A stretch of DNA of 64,000 nt from Hydrogenophaga crassostreae (GTDB lineage Bacteria > Pseudomonadota > Gammaproteobacteria > Burkholderiales > Burkholderiaceae_C), in the NCBI RefSeq assembly GCF_001761385.1, contig NZ_CP017476.1, positions 1,353,501 through 1,417,500 of the forward strand, written 5' to 3'. A program made the translations under genes and the position numbers. The notes below the pieces were generated by a model. The model was not told where the DNA came from and made no database searches. It saw only the letters and a program-made list of their open reading frames with translations. Positions 32,875-40,635 of this stretch are shown in pieces. How positions within the stretch are numbered: the first letter of the stretch is position 1; each line of letters begins with the position of its first letter.

Positions 32875-35844
32875 TCAGTCGCAACCACAGCCGTTGTCGA
32901 GTTCGATATCGACCGACACCTTTTTGACACAGACCTTCTTCACCTTCGTGCCATCACCTATCTTCAGACAGTCAAGCAGGTCTTGCGCAGCGCCGGCGCA
33001 GTCTTTCCGGCCGGGCTGCTTGCCGCCGGATACCGTCTTGAGGTTGGGGTCGATGTAGTAGCTCATGCCGCCCATCAGGATGCCGTTGGCCAGCACATCC
33101 ACCGAAATCAGTCGATCGGTCGCGCCCAGGATATCGGCCTTGGTGAACTCGGAACCGGGTTGCAGTTCCATGTGCACCTTGCGTTTCTCTCCTGCGTTGA
33201 GGGAGAACCCGTTGGTGGGAATGTCGGTGAATTTGAGCTTCCAGCCTTTGGCTTCGAGCACCGCCGGCAGGCTCGCCTGCAAAACCATCTTGGCCCGCTT
33301 GTTCAGGTTGTTGCCCGCCATGAAGAAGGCGCCGTTCAGCGAGGCCATCAAGGTCTCTCCCCCGCTTTCGCCAGGCAACACACTCACATTGCGCTGGCCC
33401 ACGTTGTTGTCGTGCGGCACCAGGCGCCACTCCTGTACGGTCTCGGTGGCCGTGAAGTTGTCGACGTTGCTGGGGTCTCCTGCCACCGAAGCGATCATCA
33501 GCACGCAGTCGTGGCCGTAGGCGTTGATATTGGGCTCCCATTCAAAGGGGCCCACGGTGACCTCAGCGGTATTGTTGCCAGCGAGGCTGGCGATGGACAA
33601 ACCGCCCACCGGATTCATTTCAACGAAGTCGGTCGGCCAGGTGAGGCCTGCGCCAGGCAGCGAGTGATAGGCACGCACGGTCACGTTGGTCGCGGTGTTC
33701 GCCCCGCGGTTTTTCACCTTGCCATACATGTAGTTGGTCTGGTCGTCGATGGCGTTCTGGTGGCCTGTCAACCCGTCGGCTGCGTTGCGGTTCCACATCG
33801 ACTGGTTGCGCCAGTGGACGTGTTGGTACTGGTACTCACCGGCACGACCATCGTCAATATAGATGTCAACGAGTGGCGGAGCGCCCTCCGTGGTCACGAG
33901 CGCTGGCGCACCGGCGGGCTGGTAGCTGCCTTGCTTCTCGAAGGCCCAGCGAATCACCTTGTTGTAGGCGCCGCCCGAGAGACCTTCGCTGGTCCAGTTT
34001 TCAAGGTCGGTGTCTTGCATTTCTTCGCACCACACCTCAGGGTCGTTGGGGTTGGTGGCGGCGGTCAGGTTGGCCGTGGTGCGCAGAATCAGGTAAGTGG
34101 TCAGGCGGGAGGCGAACTGTCGGCGCCCCAGGCTGTCGGCGTCGCCGCCCACTGAGCGGTAGATGCGGAAGTGGCAGGTGGCCAGGATTTCTTCGCTGCG
34201 GTAACGACCGTCGTCGTTGGAGCCGCCCCAGGCCCAGTCGCTGACCGCCCGGTCAAAGCGTCGTGTGATTGTGGGGTGGAAGGGTGCGTAGTCAAATCGG
34301 TCGGGCACGGTGCGCAATGCCGATTCGGGGTCGTTCTGAATGGCCGCCAGGCCGTCGCCGTGGCTGTGAGCGAACCCCAGGTTGCCGCTGCCCACGTGGT
34401 CACCCAGCGCGCCATGGCCTCCCATTTCGTGCCAGTGCACGTAGGGGTCCACTGAGCGCCCAAGCGGGTTGGCCGTGTCACTCAGATCACAGAGGCAGTA
34501 GCCCATAAAGCTTGTGCCACCGCTGCCATTGGGCGACCAGAATGCGTTGATCTCCACGCCATCGGCTGTGCCAAAGCTGGCGCGGTGATCCACCGGGATC
34601 GGGAATGTGGTGCCGTCGAAATAGTCTTCGACCACAAAGCCCAGATCGGCGATGGTGCGAAAGAGCTGCGTCTGATGGTAGTAGGCGTTGACAGCAGCAA
34701 AGTCGTTGGTGCGTGGATTGAAATCGAAGTCGGTGCCCGCAGCCACCGTGGGTGCCGCGATATTGGGAGCATCCTGTTCTTCGATCGAAACGTACAGGCC
34801 GCGCAGGCTCTGAGTACCGCCTGAAGGTGGGTCGAGATCGGGCAGCAGTTCATCGAAATCGTGATCGTCGAGAACGGAGTTGGGTTGGTTGGCCGTCACC
34901 GTGAGATCGCCGCTTGAGTTGATCGGATCGCGCTTGAACACCAGGCCGTTGACACCGCAGGTCATGCACTCGATATAGAGGATAGAGGCCGTTTCGATTT
35001 CGACCAGAATCAGCCAGACCAGGCCTGAGCCAGCACGGCCCTGCCTGAAGATCATTTCGCCCACGAGATATGCCCGCTCGGGCTTGATCTTGTCGTTGAC
35101 CGGCGGGATATCGAGCAAAGGAATTTCGCTCGCCTCACCCGGCATGGGGTCTTTCTGGTCAGATATGGGAGACGGCTTGCCAGCGTAGCGCTTGCGCGGG
35201 TCGTACTTGTAGATGAAAAATTTTCCGCTGAGCAGTTGTGGGGCGTTGTCGGCGACAGCCTTTGCGCCTTTGCTCTTGGCGGGTGCCGCAGGTGCATTGA
35301 TGATCTTGCGAACGATCTCGGATGTCTCGGCCTCAGCGCTCTCGCCAATGTTCTCAAAACCTGCGGCGAGCAGCGCTTTGCGTGCGGCGGTCTGGCGAAA
35401 AATGGCTGCATAGCGATCGATCAGTTTTTGATCGGGCAGCTTGCCTTGCAGGTTGTCTTCGCTGTTGTTGGTGGAGCCGACCACCCGGTTGGGATTTTTC
35501 TTGATCTTGACCGAGAGCCCTTTGCGCCACACCGGGGTGTTGAGGTAGGTTTGGTGGTAGCCGATCGTGGTGGAGTCGAACAGATGTTTTTCTTCGATGA
35601 GGTGGTATTCGACTTCCTGCTCGCGCGGGTCCAGGAAAGACACCTTCTTGTTCAGGTTGTTCAGCTGTGCCTTCGGGATCTGCAACGCGTCAGCCCATTC
35701 GTTCAGGTAGACCTGCGCCGAGATGCGTGGCACGTTGTCTTCGCTTAGCCAGTATTCCTGACTGTGCCGCAGGTGCCGCGTTTTCTTCGCAGCATCCACC
35801 GATACATAGGCCTTGAGAGCGGTTCTGTAAAAGGTGTTGATCAT
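32875..35844 (-). CDS. Large M36/M4-like zincin-related protein with FTP-like N-terminus, no signal peptide
   Basis: A 989-residue protein, first gene of the operon; the ATG at 35844 has AGGAG six bases upstream. Residues ~60-130 resemble a fungalysin/thermolysin propeptide domain (GYHQTYLNTPVWRKGLSVK). The catalytic-like region (~380-500) has AVNAYYHQTQLFRTIADLGF and then HWHEMGGHGALGDH (His472, Glu473, His477): an HE-x-x-x-H rather than HE-x-x-H spacing. GFAHSHGDGLAAI sits where a GxxNE third-ligand helix would lie. A C-terminal module (~690-820: WNRN, GHQ, TNYMYGKVKNRG, HDNNVGQRNV) parallels that of the adjacent M61-like protein. The end is cysteine-rich (CGCD). No signal peptide. Peptidase activity is inference. 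Confidence 0.65.
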   Translation of the reverse strand: MINTFYRTALKAYVSVDAAKKTRHLRHSQEYWLSEDNVPRISAQVYLNEWADALQIPKAQLNNLNKKVSFLDPREQEVEYHLIEEKHLFDSTTIGYHQTYLNTPVWRKGLSVKIKKNPNRVVGSTNNSEDNLQGKLPDQKLIDRYAAIFRQTAARKALLAAGFENIGESAEAETSEIVRKIINAPAAPAKSKGAKAVADNAPQLLSGKFFIYKYDPRKRYAGKPSPISDQKDPMPGEASEIPLLDIPPVNDKIKPERAYLVGEMIFRQGRAGSGLVWLILVEIETASILYIECMTCGVNGLVFKRDPINSSGDLTVTANQPNSVLDDHDFDELLPDLDPPSGGTQSLRGLYVSIEEQDAPNIAAPTVAAGTDFDFNPRTNDFAAVNAYYHQTQLFRTIADLGFVVEDYFDGTTFPIPVDHRASFGTADGVEINAFWSPNGSGGTSFMGYCLCDLSDTANPLGRSVDPYVHWHEMGGHGALGDHVGSGNLGFAHSHGDGLAAIQNDPESALRTVPDRFDYAPFHPTITRRFDRAVSDWAWGGSNDDGRYRSEEILATCHFRIYRSVGGDADSLGRRQFASRLTTYLILRTTANLTAATNPNDPEVWCEEMQDTDLENWTSEGLSGGAYNKVIRWAFEKQGSYQPAGAPALVTTEGAPPLVDIYIDDGRAGEYQYQHVHWRNQSMWNRNAADGLTGHQNAIDDQTNYMYGKVKNRGANTATNVTVRAYHSLPGAGLTWPTDFVEMNPVGGLSIASLAGNNTAEVTVGPFEWEPNINAYGHDCVLMIASVAGDPSNVDNFTATETVQEWRLVPHDNNVGQRNVSVLPGESGGETLMASLNGAFFMAGNNLNKRAKMVLQASLPAVLEAKGWKLKFTDIPTNGFSLNAGEKRKVHMELQPGSEFTKADILGATDRLISVDVLANGILMGGMSYYIDPNLKTVSGGKQPGRKDCAGAAQDLLDCLKIGDGTKVKKVCVKKVSVDIELDNGCGCD

Positions 35845-36664
35845 GACGAGCTCCTGTGCTTGAAGTGGTCAAATCAGTGTAGGTATCCCTATGAAAAATG
35901 GCTTCCCCAAGGCAGGGGAAATTGCATCGGCTCGGGCGTCTTTTTTGTAAGAAGGCGCTACAAGCCGTCGCTGGGTTTCATACAGCGAGGCAGACCGGTT
36001 CAGATGCGAGAAAGCACCACGAAACGCCAGGCGGGCGGGTGGGATGCTGTGAGCAGAACGTCTGGTCGGGTGCTGTCTTTGAAACGGATGGGGGCGAAGA
36101 AAACACCCTGCGCCAGTGTTGACCCCTTGCTACCCCATCGTCGATCAGGCGTTGAAGCGCTTGCACGCAAGCCAGCGTGGGTACGGCAAAGGCTTTGACC
36201 ACTGAGCGGGCTCTGGTGCCCGTGCTGCTTGAGAAGAGGGGCGCGGCGATGGGGCCATGGTTTGAGACGGCGTAACCACGGGTCTCACCTTGTCTCGCCA
36301 ATTGCAACCCGCTGGAGTTTTGTCATGGCGGACGCCTCTTGGGTGTTGAGGACCCGCCCCCCAACGCTGCGCAAGCAAGCAAGCAAGCAAGCAAGCAGGC
36401 AGGCAGGCAGGTTCACATGAGTTGCCCTTCCTTCTTGCAGTCGGGGCAGAGATCACCCGCCCAGGCTGAAGTGGTGGTGGCGTCGTTTCTGTCGGAGCAG
36501 AGCTTGGCGCGGGTGTCACACACCCACTGGCGCGGCACCAGGGAAGGGATTTTGCGTCATGCCTTGTTTACCTGCGCGCCTTGCGCGTCACGGGCAGTCG
36601 CCGCAACCTGCAGGCGCGAACAGGACTCTGCCAGGGCTGAACACAGCCGGCAGGGTCAAGCCAC
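35845..36664. other. 820-base gene-poor stretch with hairpin and tetranucleotide repeat
   Basis: No coding region here is supported: open frames on both strands are short, have no recognisable domains, and several run through the tetranucleotide repeat at 36371-36410. A perfect hairpin TTCCCC-AAGGCA-GGGGAA lies at 35903-35920, just upstream of the 989-residue protein gene. The region contains the promoter of that gene, but no confident -35/-10 pair could be assigned. Confidence 0.6.
36371..36410 (+). repeat. Tetranucleotide microsatellite (GCAA)6(GCAG)4
   Basis: Six perfect GCAA units are followed by four GCAG units, 40 bases in total. Tracts of this kind change length by slipped-strand mispairing and can switch gene expression. 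No supported coding frame contains it, so any effect would be on transcription of flanking genes. Confidence 0.85.
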
Positions 36665-37366
36665 TCAAGCTTCGAAGCCAATCTCCACGCGCAGCGGTGC
36701 AGCGTCGGCGCCGATCAGCTTGCTGATGAATTGCGTTGCCAGCTCGGGCTTCTTCGAGCTTGTGGTCACGGCCACGCTGTAGATGGTTGAGAGGCCCAGC
36801 TTGCCTGGCAGAAGACCTGCGACGACCACATCTGGCGCAAAACGGATTTCGGTGGTCTGGATGCAGCCCAGCAAGCCTTTGCCTTTGCCTTTGGCCAGCG
36901 CGGCCAACGCGTCTTCGCTGTTGGGGAAGGTGTGCAGCCGCGTCTTTAGCTCGTCTTCGTCTATGCCCAGCTTTCTGAGCACCCGAAGGATGTGGGCGCC
37001 AGCGGTGGACAGTTTGGGATCGGGGATGTAGATGCCTTCCGCAGCCAGCAAGGCTGCCTCAAAAGCATCGGTGGATCCGATATCGGGTACCTGGTCTCCC
37101 TTGCGCACGGCAACCCCGGTTTTGACCACGCCCAGAATGCGGGCACTGCCTGCGACCACGTGGCCGTCTTGCTCCAGCTGCGTGATTTGCGCATCGGTCA
37201 ATGCAACCAGGTCGGCCGCTTCGCCGTCGGTAAAACCGTCTTCGATTGTCCCCACAGCGTCGAACACGTATTCGACCTCGCAGCCTGTCTCTGAGAGGAA
37301 CGAGTCGTGGAGTTGGGCGACCAACCCCTGAAGGGCACCGCCGCTGAGCATTTTTATTTTTGGCAT
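36665..37366 (-). CDS. Substrate-binding protein-like (ModA-type), apparently without signal peptide
   Basis: A 233-residue protein of the periplasmic-binding-protein type II fold as seen in ModA-like proteins. It begins directly with a first strand (KIKMLSGGALQGLVAQLHDS), has DLVALTDAQITQLEQDGHV and a hinge strand region, GVVKTGVAVRKGDQVPDI, and a C-terminal lobe with VVVAGLLPG. Members of this family are normally exported, but no hydrophobic signal segment is found at either in-frame ATG (37375 or 37366). It may be a cytoplasmic sensor/scavenger derivative, or its N-terminus may be missing. It is the sole gene of its unit, divergent from the ParB-like gene. Confidence 0.72.
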   Translation of the reverse strand: MPKIKMLSGGALQGLVAQLHDSFLSETGCEVEYVFDAVGTIEDGFTDGEAADLVALTDAQITQLEQDGHVVAGSARILGVVKTGVAVRKGDQVPDIGSTDAFEAALLAAEGIYIPDPKLSTAGAHILRVLRKLGIDEDELKTRLHTFPNSEDALAALAKGKGKGLLGCIQTTEIRFAPDVVVAGLLPGKLGLSTIYSVAVTTSSKKPELATQFISKLIGADAAPLRVEIGFEA

Positions 37367-37547
37367 AACCCCCATTTTGCCTTGTTAGGTGAGGCTTTTT
37401 GCTGAGCGGTTCCAACTTTGTCTGCAACAGAGGCTTGGTGGTAGCAAGCGAAACTGCCTGGGGCCGCAACGCAGAGCTCGAATAGGGGCCGGTTTTGTGG
37501 AGGCCACTACAATTTCCGGCCCCCTCCATACCGAGAGACAGATTGTC

Positions 37548-38396
37548 ATGAATATCACCGTCAGCCCCGAGCTGAAAGCCTATATTGATCCCTTGACGCT
37601 CGACGAGCACGCTGCGTTGGAGCGCAGTCTGCTGGCCGAGGGCTGCCGCGATGCGCTGGTGTTGTGGGGCGACGTTCTGGTGGATGGGCACAACCGCTAT
37701 GGCATTTGCCAGAAACATGGCTTGCCCTTTCAGACGGTGCAAAACACCCGCTTTCAGTCGATGGAAGATGTGTATCTCTGGATGATCGACCAGCACCTTG
37801 GGCGCCGCAGTGTGTCTGACTTTCAGCGCGGTGTATTGGCCTTGCGCAAACGCGAGATCCTGGCCGAGCGACGAGGACAGGCTGCATCGGCCGAGTCTTC
37901 GGAGTTGCCGGATGGCGAGGCAACGCAATCGCTGCCTGCTGACCAGTCCGCTGCCAAGCCTTTGCACAGCCGGGAAGACATCGCCAAGGCCGCGCGTCTG
38001 AGCAGCAGCCAGGTGGTGCAGATCGAGAAGATTCAGAAGCAGGCAGCCCCGGAGCTGGTGGAGGCCTTGAAAGCGGGGGCGGTGTCGCTCAATGCGGCGG
38101 CTGCGGTGGCTTCGTTGCCAGAGGAAGAGCAGAGGGCTGCGGTTATCGCGGGAAAAGACGAACTCAAGCAGGCGGCCAAGCGGGTGCGTGAGGCGCGGCG
38201 TCGACCCGCCGAAGCATCAGCGGGAACGGAGGATACCGCCGAGGGACCAGATGGCGCCAGATCCGCCTCGGTCGACGAGCTCTCATCGTTGCGAGGTCAG
38301 GTGGCTGCCTTGCAGGCGGAAAACGCTTCGTTGCGTGAGCAGGTGGCTGCGTTGCGCGAACGCTTGGGAGAACCGGCTGCCCGAAGCACGGGCTGA
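37548..38396 (+). CDS. ParB/RepB-like DNA-binding protein with C-terminal coiled coil
   Basis: A 282-residue protein starting at the ATG at 37548. The N-terminal ~100 residues resemble ParB/Srx-type nuclease-fold proteins used in plasmid partition (LAEGCRDALVLWGDVLVDGH, then NRYGICQKHGLPFQTV). A central helical region includes SREDIAKAARLSSSQVVQIE, a plausible helix-turn-helix. The C-terminus is a heptad-rich coiled coil (VAALQAENASLREQVAALRE, ~250-272). No ParA or parS-like cluster is nearby, so it is a stand-alone chromosomal relative rather than part of a partition operon. A terminator follows it. Confidence 0.72.
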   Translation: MNITVSPELKAYIDPLTLDEHAALERSLLAEGCRDALVLWGDVLVDGHNRYGICQKHGLPFQTVQNTRFQSMEDVYLWMIDQHLGRRSVSDFQRGVLALRKREILAERRGQAASAESSELPDGEATQSLPADQSAAKPLHSREDIAKAARLSSSQVVQIEKIQKQAAPELVEALKAGAVSLNAAAAVASLPEEEQRAAVIAGKDELKQAAKRVREARRRPAEASAGTEDTAEGPDGARSASVDELSSLRGQVAALQAENASLREQVAALRERLGEPAARSTG

Positions 38397-38428
38397 AAAA
38401 TGGCTGCCCTCAGCCGTGCCACGCAAAA

Positions 38429-38463
38429 GGCCCCGAGGCCATCGCGAAGCCCCGGGGTTTTTG
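38429..38463 (+). terminator. Bidirectional rho-independent terminator
   Basis: CCCCG and CGGGG (38431-38435 and 38453-38457) form the closing stem, with GGCC...AGCC extending it inside. On the plus strand TTTTT follows (38458-38462), and on the minus strand the complementary AAAA gives CCTTTT. It separates the convergent ParB-like gene and the first DUF4148 gene. Confidence 0.8.
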
Positions 38464-38481
38464 TCGGTGAGAGGTAACGCG

Positions 38482-39024
38482 TCAGTTCAAGCGCGTGGTG
38501 GTTGAAATCTCACCCAAACCCAGCAGCGATGCCTCGTTGTCACGCTTGGCTGGGAAGTTGCCGGGGTACAGATCGCGGTAAGTGGCTCCGCTCATGTTGT
38601 TGGCAATCAAGGTGCCATTGCGGCGCGCCTCTGCCAATTCGGCTTGCACTTGGGCACGGGTCACGGTTGTTTTGGCTTGCTTGGCGGGGTAAAGGCCGGG
38701 GTGCAGGTCGCGGTAGGTGGCTCCGTTCATGTTGTTGGCAATCAAAGTGCCGTTGCTGCGGGCTTCTGCCAGTTCAGCCTGAACCTGGGCGCGGGTCATG
38801 CTGGTGGCCGCTTGCCTGGCAGGGTATTGGCCGGGATTCAGATCGCGGAAGGTTGCGCCGTTCATGTTGTTGGCGATCAGGGTGCCATCGCGTTGGGCTT
38901 GCAGCAACTCGGCATGCACCTGGGCGCGGGTCTTGCCGTTCATGTCGGAGGCGAAGGCTGCGGTGCTGCCGGCCGCGGCTGCGGTGAGGGAGAGGGCGAT
39001 GAGGGCGATGCGTGTGGTTTTCAT
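38482..39024 (-). CDS. DUF4148 protein with three 45-residue repeats (copy 1)
   Basis: A 180-residue exported protein. A Sec signal peptide (about residues 1-26, cleavage near AFA-SD) is followed by three copies of one unit, TRAQVxAELxEARxNGTLIA to NNMNGATYRDLxPGxYPAK. Their starts at residues 32, 77 and 122 give an exact 45-residue (135-base) period. DUF4148 proteins are periplasmic and their function is unknown. The ATG at 39024 has AAGGA eight to nine bases upstream. A near-identical paralogue lies just upstream, pointing to tandem duplication. A conserved short C-terminus (LLGLGEI...RLN) is shared by both. Confidence 0.88.
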   Translation of the reverse strand: MKTTRIALIALSLTAAAAGSTAAFASDMNGKTRAQVHAELLQAQRDGTLIANNMNGATFRDLNPGQYPARQAATSMTRAQVQAELAEARSNGTLIANNMNGATYRDLHPGLYPAKQAKTTVTRAQVQAELAEARRNGTLIANNMSGATYRDLYPGNFPAKRDNEASLLGLGEISTTTRLN

Positions 39025-39381
39025 GGTGGTGATTCCTTTGACGGTGGTTGATGATTGGCGAGAAGCTTGGCTTTTCGCTGGGGACACACCGACTACGCGT
39101 TCCGTTGGCGATTGGATTCAACTTTTTGAACATGCCGTCAAAAAGTGATGCCATTTGGGCAGGCCAGCGTGCTTTCGGGTGGAGGTCGGCTGGTCGCCGC
39201 TGACGGTTGTGGCTGAAGAATTGCGCATTCGAAGACTGCGCCAGCTCTGAGCGGTCCAAGCATTGGCCCGTCGGCTGTTGCGGGATCGTGCGTCTGCGTC
39301 GTGGCGCGTGCAATCGCGCGGGCGAAAAAAATCCCCTTGAGCCTCTGGATCGGCCTCAAGGGGTTGTGGGGCGTGTGCGAA
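39025..39381. other. Intergenic region between the two DUF4148 genes
   Basis: These 357 bases hold a minus-strand rho-independent terminator (39324-39363), and the remaining ~300 bases include the promoter of copy 1. Several short frames cross it but none has a start, domain or signal peptide. No further element was recognised. Confidence 0.6.
39324..39363 (-). terminator. Rho-independent terminator of DUF4148 copy 2
   Basis: On the minus strand CCCCTTGAGGCC and GGCTCAAGGGG form a stem of about ten pairs, followed by seven T residues (bases 39331 to 39325). It lies 19 bases past the stop codon at 39382, so it ends the transcript of copy 2. Confidence 0.88.
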
Positions 39382-39912
39382 TCAGTTCATTCGCGTTGCG
39401 TTTGGCAGGGGTGCCAGGCCGAGCATGGCCGCGCCTGCATCGTTCATCGTGGGGTAGCGGCTGGGGAAGAGGTCACGGTAGGTGGCGCCCGATTGACCGT
39501 TGGCGATCAAGGTGCCGTTTCGCTGTGCCTGGATCAACTCTGCGCGCACTTGCTCGCGGGTGACCGTCGATGCCATGTCCGTTGGGTATTGGTTCGGGTA
39601 CAGGTCTCGGTAGGTGGCTCCTGATCGGGCGTTGGCGATCTGCGTGCCTTGCTGGTGCGCTTCAACCAGTTCGGCCCGGACCTGGGCCCGGGTGGTGTTC
39701 GAAGCGGTGGCTGCAGGGTAGCGACCGGGGTACATCTGGCGGAAGGTCGTCCCTGTTTCGCTGTTGGCGATGAGGGTGCCTTCTTGTTGCGCTTCAAAGA
39801 ACTCAGCCCGCACCTGTTCGCGGGTTTTGGCGGTCGTGTCGCTTGCGAGGGCTGAGCCAGTGGCTGCGGCGGTCATGGAGAGAGCCAGCATGGCGATGCG
39901 GGCGTTTTTCAT
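39382..39912 (-). CDS. DUF4148 protein with three 44-residue repeats (copy 2)
   Basis: A 176-residue exported paralogue of the neighbouring DUF4148 protein. The signal peptide runs to about ALASD. Three repeat units begin at TREQVRAEF (residue 30), TRAQVRAEL (74) and TREQVRAEL (118), a 44-residue period; the first unit has diverged (GTTFRQMYPGRYP). The ATG at 39912 has AAGGA seven bases upstream. Function unknown; the repeat with its conserved NGTLIAN and YRDLYP motifs suggests a binding or structural role in the periplasm. A strong terminator follows. Confidence 0.87.
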   Translation of the reverse strand: MKNARIAMLALSMTAAATGSALASDTTAKTREQVRAEFFEAQQEGTLIANSETGTTFRQMYPGRYPAATASNTTRAQVRAELVEAHQQGTQIANARSGATYRDLYPNQYPTDMASTVTREQVRAELIQAQRNGTLIANGQSGATYRDLFPSRYPTMNDAGAAMLGLAPLPNATRMN

Positions 39913-40111
39913 GGGGGTTTCCTTCAATGGTTGATCAAAACCCTTCACCAGTGCTTTCGGGCTGCGGTGAAGGCATGAATCAACTGTATGCAGGGCGGTT
40001 GCAGTGTGGTGTCGGACAAGCTCAAGCGCCTGTGTCAGACGGGGCTTACAACTTGAAGGTGTGCGGTTGTTGAGCGGTTTGCTCGGGTGTGATGCCCGCG
40101 CCAGACGGGAC

Positions 40112-40573
40112 TCAGCGGATTGCCCGGCCGGCAGCAACGCGGTCTTGCGCGTTGTGCGCGCGCGAGGCTTGGGCCACCTCTTTTGACACAATGGTCTGGC
40201 CGATCGGGGCCAGGGCGATGCCGGCGAGCTTCAGGTGTTGCAGGGCAAAAGGAATGCCGATGATGGTCAGTGCGAGCGTGACCGCCGAAATCACGTGGCC
40301 TATCGCCAGCCAGACGCCCGCAAAGACAAACCAGATGATGTTGCCGACGGTGCCGAAGGGGCTGGTGCCGATGTCGCCTTGCCGGGTCAGTTCCTTGCGG
40401 CTGATGGCTTCCTGGCCAAAGGGGAAGAACGCGAATTTGCCGATCACGAAACAGGCGCGGCCCCAGGGCGCGCCGACGATGGTGAGGAAGGCCAGCGCGC
40501 CAACCAGCCACCAGCCCAGCCCCATGAGGACGCCGCCGAGAATGAACCACAAAAAATTGCCGATGGCGGTCAT
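40112..40573 (-). CDS. yccF: YccF family inner-membrane protein
   Basis: A 153-residue membrane protein of the YccF (DUF307) family. Two similar hydrophobic halves are visible: FLWFILGGVLMGLGWWLVGA then VGNIIWFVFAGVWLAIGHVI, each followed by a TIVGAPWGRACFVIGKFAFFPFG / TIIGIPFALQHLKL type segment, and an FGQEAISRKE loop between. The ATG at 40573 has AAGGAG seven bases upstream. Function of YccF is not established. It lies 62 bases downstream of the anti-sigma factor gene on the same strand; co-transcription is possible. Confidence 0.9.
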   Translation of the reverse strand: MTAIGNFLWFILGGVLMGLGWWLVGALAFLTIVGAPWGRACFVIGKFAFFPFGQEAISRKELTRQGDIGTSPFGTVGNIIWFVFAGVWLAIGHVISAVTLALTIIGIPFALQHLKLAGIALAPIGQTIVSKEVAQASRAHNAQDRVAAGRAIR

Positions 40574-40635
40574 GCGTTGCTCCTTGGGTGTTTGGGCGGA
40601 CCTGGCGGCCTGACGGTCGCCAGGATCCGCGATCC

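Noticed and set aside
32830..34155. 441-codon plus-strand frame
   Set aside because: Antisense to the 989-residue protein with no motifs.
36371..36410. CRISPR-like repeat
   Set aside because: Unit is 4 bases with no spacers; it is a microsatellite.
36145..36782. Frames on both strands crossing the tetranucleotide repeat
   Set aside because: They encode repeat-derived sequence (e.g. CLLACLLA or ASKQASKQ) and show no domain or start signals; phase variation of a coding gene is therefore not supported.
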